Below are positions 62,921 through 64,000 of a stretch of 64,000 bases of DNA, in pieces (within the stretch, counting starts at the first letter, position 1; the number at the start of each line of letters is the position of its first letter). The translations under genes and the position numbers were made by a program. The notes below the pieces were generated by a model. The model was not told the DNA's origin. It saw nothing but the letters and a program-made list of their open reading frames with translations, and searched no databases. Origin of the DNA: Desulfovibrio oxyclinae DSM 11498 (GTDB lineage Bacteria; Desulfobacterota; Desulfovibrionia; Desulfovibrionales; Desulfovibrionaceae); assembly GCF_000375485.1 (NCBI RefSeq), contig NZ_AQXE01000005.1, forward strand, positions 160,145 to 224,144, written 5' to 3'.

Positions 62921-63562
62921 ATGTCCGAAGCAAAGGTTTTCCCGATGAACACGTTCGTGTCCGTCCTTCGCGGCCAGTCTGCCGACCAGGAGCAGCTTGA
63001 CATGATGGCCTTCATCCTCGGCCTGGACGAAATCGACGCCGACTTCGGTTCCGTCGCCCAGTCCCTTGCCAAGGCAGCCATCTACGAAGCCGAACCCGGT
63101 CTGACCAAGTACGCCGAAGGCGACATCTCCAAGCTGGGCAACCAGGTCAAGATCGCTCCGATCGCTGACAACTCTCAGGTTGTGGCCGTTTTCGACATGC
63201 TCAACGGCATGAAGGCCGAAAACGCCAAGCTCAAGGCTGAAAACTCCGATCTCGCTTCCGCCAAGGAATCCGCCGAGACCGACGTCAAGACCCTGAAAGC
63301 CAAGGTCAAGACCTTCGAAGACTTCTCCGCCGCTGGTGAGAAGAAGATCGTGGCCTCCAACACCAAGATCGACGAGCACATCAAAAAGCTCAACGAACTC
63401 ATGGCTGAAGTGGAAAAGGTCAAGAAGGAAGGCGTTGTCGTCGCAGGCGCCGCTGGCGCCGAAGGTGCAGCCGCCGCTCCCGGCGACTCTCCCGACACCG
63501 GCGGGGAACCCGAAGCCGACTTTGGCTTTGGCTCCAACCCCTTTGCCGACTCCGACTGGTAG
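62921..63562 (+). CDS. qmoD: QmoD-type protein, conserved last gene of the qmo operon
   Basis: 213 residues, no signal peptide. The N-terminal globular part (~1-80) is followed by a coiled coil (~90-165, MLNGMKAENAKLKAENSDLAS onward) and an Ala/Pro/Gly-rich tail ending FGSNPFADSDW. It matches in position and type the promoter-distal qmo gene of D. vulgaris (qmoD), whose loss affects sulfate reduction; its mechanism is not known. Strong GGAGGA precedes the ATG. C-biased codons suggest high expression. Confidence 0.85.
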   Translation: MSEAKVFPMNTFVSVLRGQSADQEQLDMMAFILGLDEIDADFGSVAQSLAKAAIYEAEPGLTKYAEGDISKLGNQVKIAPIADNSQVVAVFDMLNGMKAENAKLKAENSDLASAKESAETDVKTLKAKVKTFEDFSAAGEKKIVASNTKIDEHIKKLNELMAEVEKVKKEGVVVAGAAGAEGAAAAPGDSPDTGGEPEADFGFGSNPFADSDW

Positions 63563-63599
63563 ACTCAGCTCCACCACCTCGGTTCCCACTGTATAGTAC

Positions 63600-63630
63600 A
63601 AAGCCCTCCGGTTCGCCGGGGGGCTTTTCT
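63600..63630 (+). terminator. Terminator of the qmo operon
   Basis: AAAGCCCTCCGG pairs with CCGGGGGGCTTT around a stable TTCG tetraloop, then TTTTCTT. Confidence 0.92.
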
Positions 63631-63636
63631 TATGCA

Positions 63637-63675
63637 GTCCCCTTCGGGGGGACCAAAGGGGCGGGCCCCCTTTGG
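63637..63675. repeat. Two tandem GC hairpins after the qmo terminator
   Basis: GTCCCC (63637-63642) pairs with GGGGAC (63648-63653), and CCAAAGGGG (63653-63661) pairs with CCCCTTTGG (63667-63675). They resemble extragenic palindromic elements. Confidence 0.5.
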
Positions 63676-63687
63676 AATCCCTGGCTT

Positions 63688-63756
63688 GTCAGCGGTGTTG
63701 CAGCTGCTGGGGCATGCGGTCAGCACGCCCCGCGTCCAAGCTGCAACCCCGCTGAC
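63688..63756. repeat. Long inverted repeat, 18-bp arms
   Basis: GTCAGCGGTGTTGCAGCT (63688-63705) and AGCTGCAACCCCGCTGAC (63739-63756) are inverted copies with one mismatch. Inside, GGGGC (63709-63713) pairs with GCCCC (63727-63731). No coding frame crosses it. Confidence 0.6.
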
Positions 63757-64000
63757 GGGATATGGGGGTCTGTAGGTCTTGGCTGACGGACTTCTGTAGC
63801 TGAGTTCAGTCACGCGGGATTATTTCAGCGCACGGACTTCCTCTCAGAACTCCCGACACATAACTCACTCACGCCAACCAAGTTCCTCGGTAATGCAGAT
63901 CAATACATAGAGGCTCTTTTGACTGGTCATGCAGCTCCGTGCGAGGTCTTATCCGCAGCAGTGGTCGCTTCATAGCCCCTCTCGCAGAGAGCGGCGACTG
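63757..64000. other. Window end without a recognisable gene
   Basis: About 240 bp of mixed composition. No frame on either strand shows a start, ribosome site and family feature; a 24-codon open stretch on the minus strand (63927-63998) could be the end of a gene lying beyond the window. Confidence 0.4.

Noticed and set aside
63927..63998. Minus-strand 24-codon open end at the window edge
   Set aside because: Too short to judge; it could be the end of an outside gene or chance.

Overview
This GC-rich window looks like chromosome of a sulfate-reducing deltaproteobacterium of the Desulfovibrionaceae. The evidence is a complete sulfate activation and APS-reduction locus (sat facing aprBA-qmoABC and the qmoD-type gene), a tetraheme cytochrome c3, the oxygen-defence set rubrerythrin / desulfoferrodoxin / rubredoxin / rubredoxin:oxygen oxidoreductase, a c-type-heme chemoreceptor of the DcrA kind, and futalosine-route menaquinone genes. 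The gene set resembles Pseudodesulfovibrio-type genomes, but the genus cannot be fixed from this window. I see no insertion sequence, prophage, CRISPR array, tRNA or rRNA.

Layout. 1-16 kb is metabolic: a truncated kinase-like gene, an AMMECR1 protein, an MFS permease, cobL, a dCMP deaminase overlapping ribD, a periplasmic binding protein, ribE, an isochorismatase-fold hydrolase, an overlapping oxidative pentose-phosphate set (gnd-zwf-pgl), a methyltransferase, a glycosyltransferase, a TerC protein and cbiG-cobJ. 16-26 kb holds cytochrome c3, a 657-residue very acidic protein of unknown function, menG, a nucleotide-sugar dehydrogenase, mqnB, a polyprenyl diphosphate synthase and a PurS-PurS-PurL type purL. 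26-32 kb is redox sensing and oxygen defence: tetraheme cytochrome, heme-c chemoreceptor, Fur/PerR regulator, rbr, dfx, a two-domain rubredoxin and roo.

32-38 kb holds a sigma-54 activator with a cysteine-rich PAS domain, a NifX/MTH1175-like protein, and then a consensus -24/-12 promoter that should drive a four-gene unit: degenerate receiver, CBS pair, SLC13 permease and a left-handed beta-helix protein. I consider this the best candidate for an undescribed regulated system. 38-47 kb is an Mrp/Mbh-like cation/proton antiporter operon with three MrpD-like subunits, ending in a stand-alone cyclic-nucleotide-binding-fold protein and preceded by about 800 bp of non-coding, possibly structured DNA.

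47-53 kb on the minus strand holds ppiD-like, aconitase, a small coiled-coil protein and a chorismate-mutase/EPSP-synthase-like fusion lacking the usual EPSP synthase signatures. 53-63.6 kb is the sulfate-reduction locus: sat reads left, aprBA and qmoABCD read right, and the 606-bp gap between them carries a putative Rex-like operator over the sat promoter and perfect palindromes. The last 440 bp holds terminators and inverted repeats but no convincing gene.

The genes fit together physiologically. Sat and AprBA activate and reduce sulfate, Qmo feeds AprBA electrons from menaquinol, the menaquinone genes make the quinone, the Mrp-like complex handles ion gradients, and the rubredoxin/ROO group protects these oxygen-sensitive enzymes.
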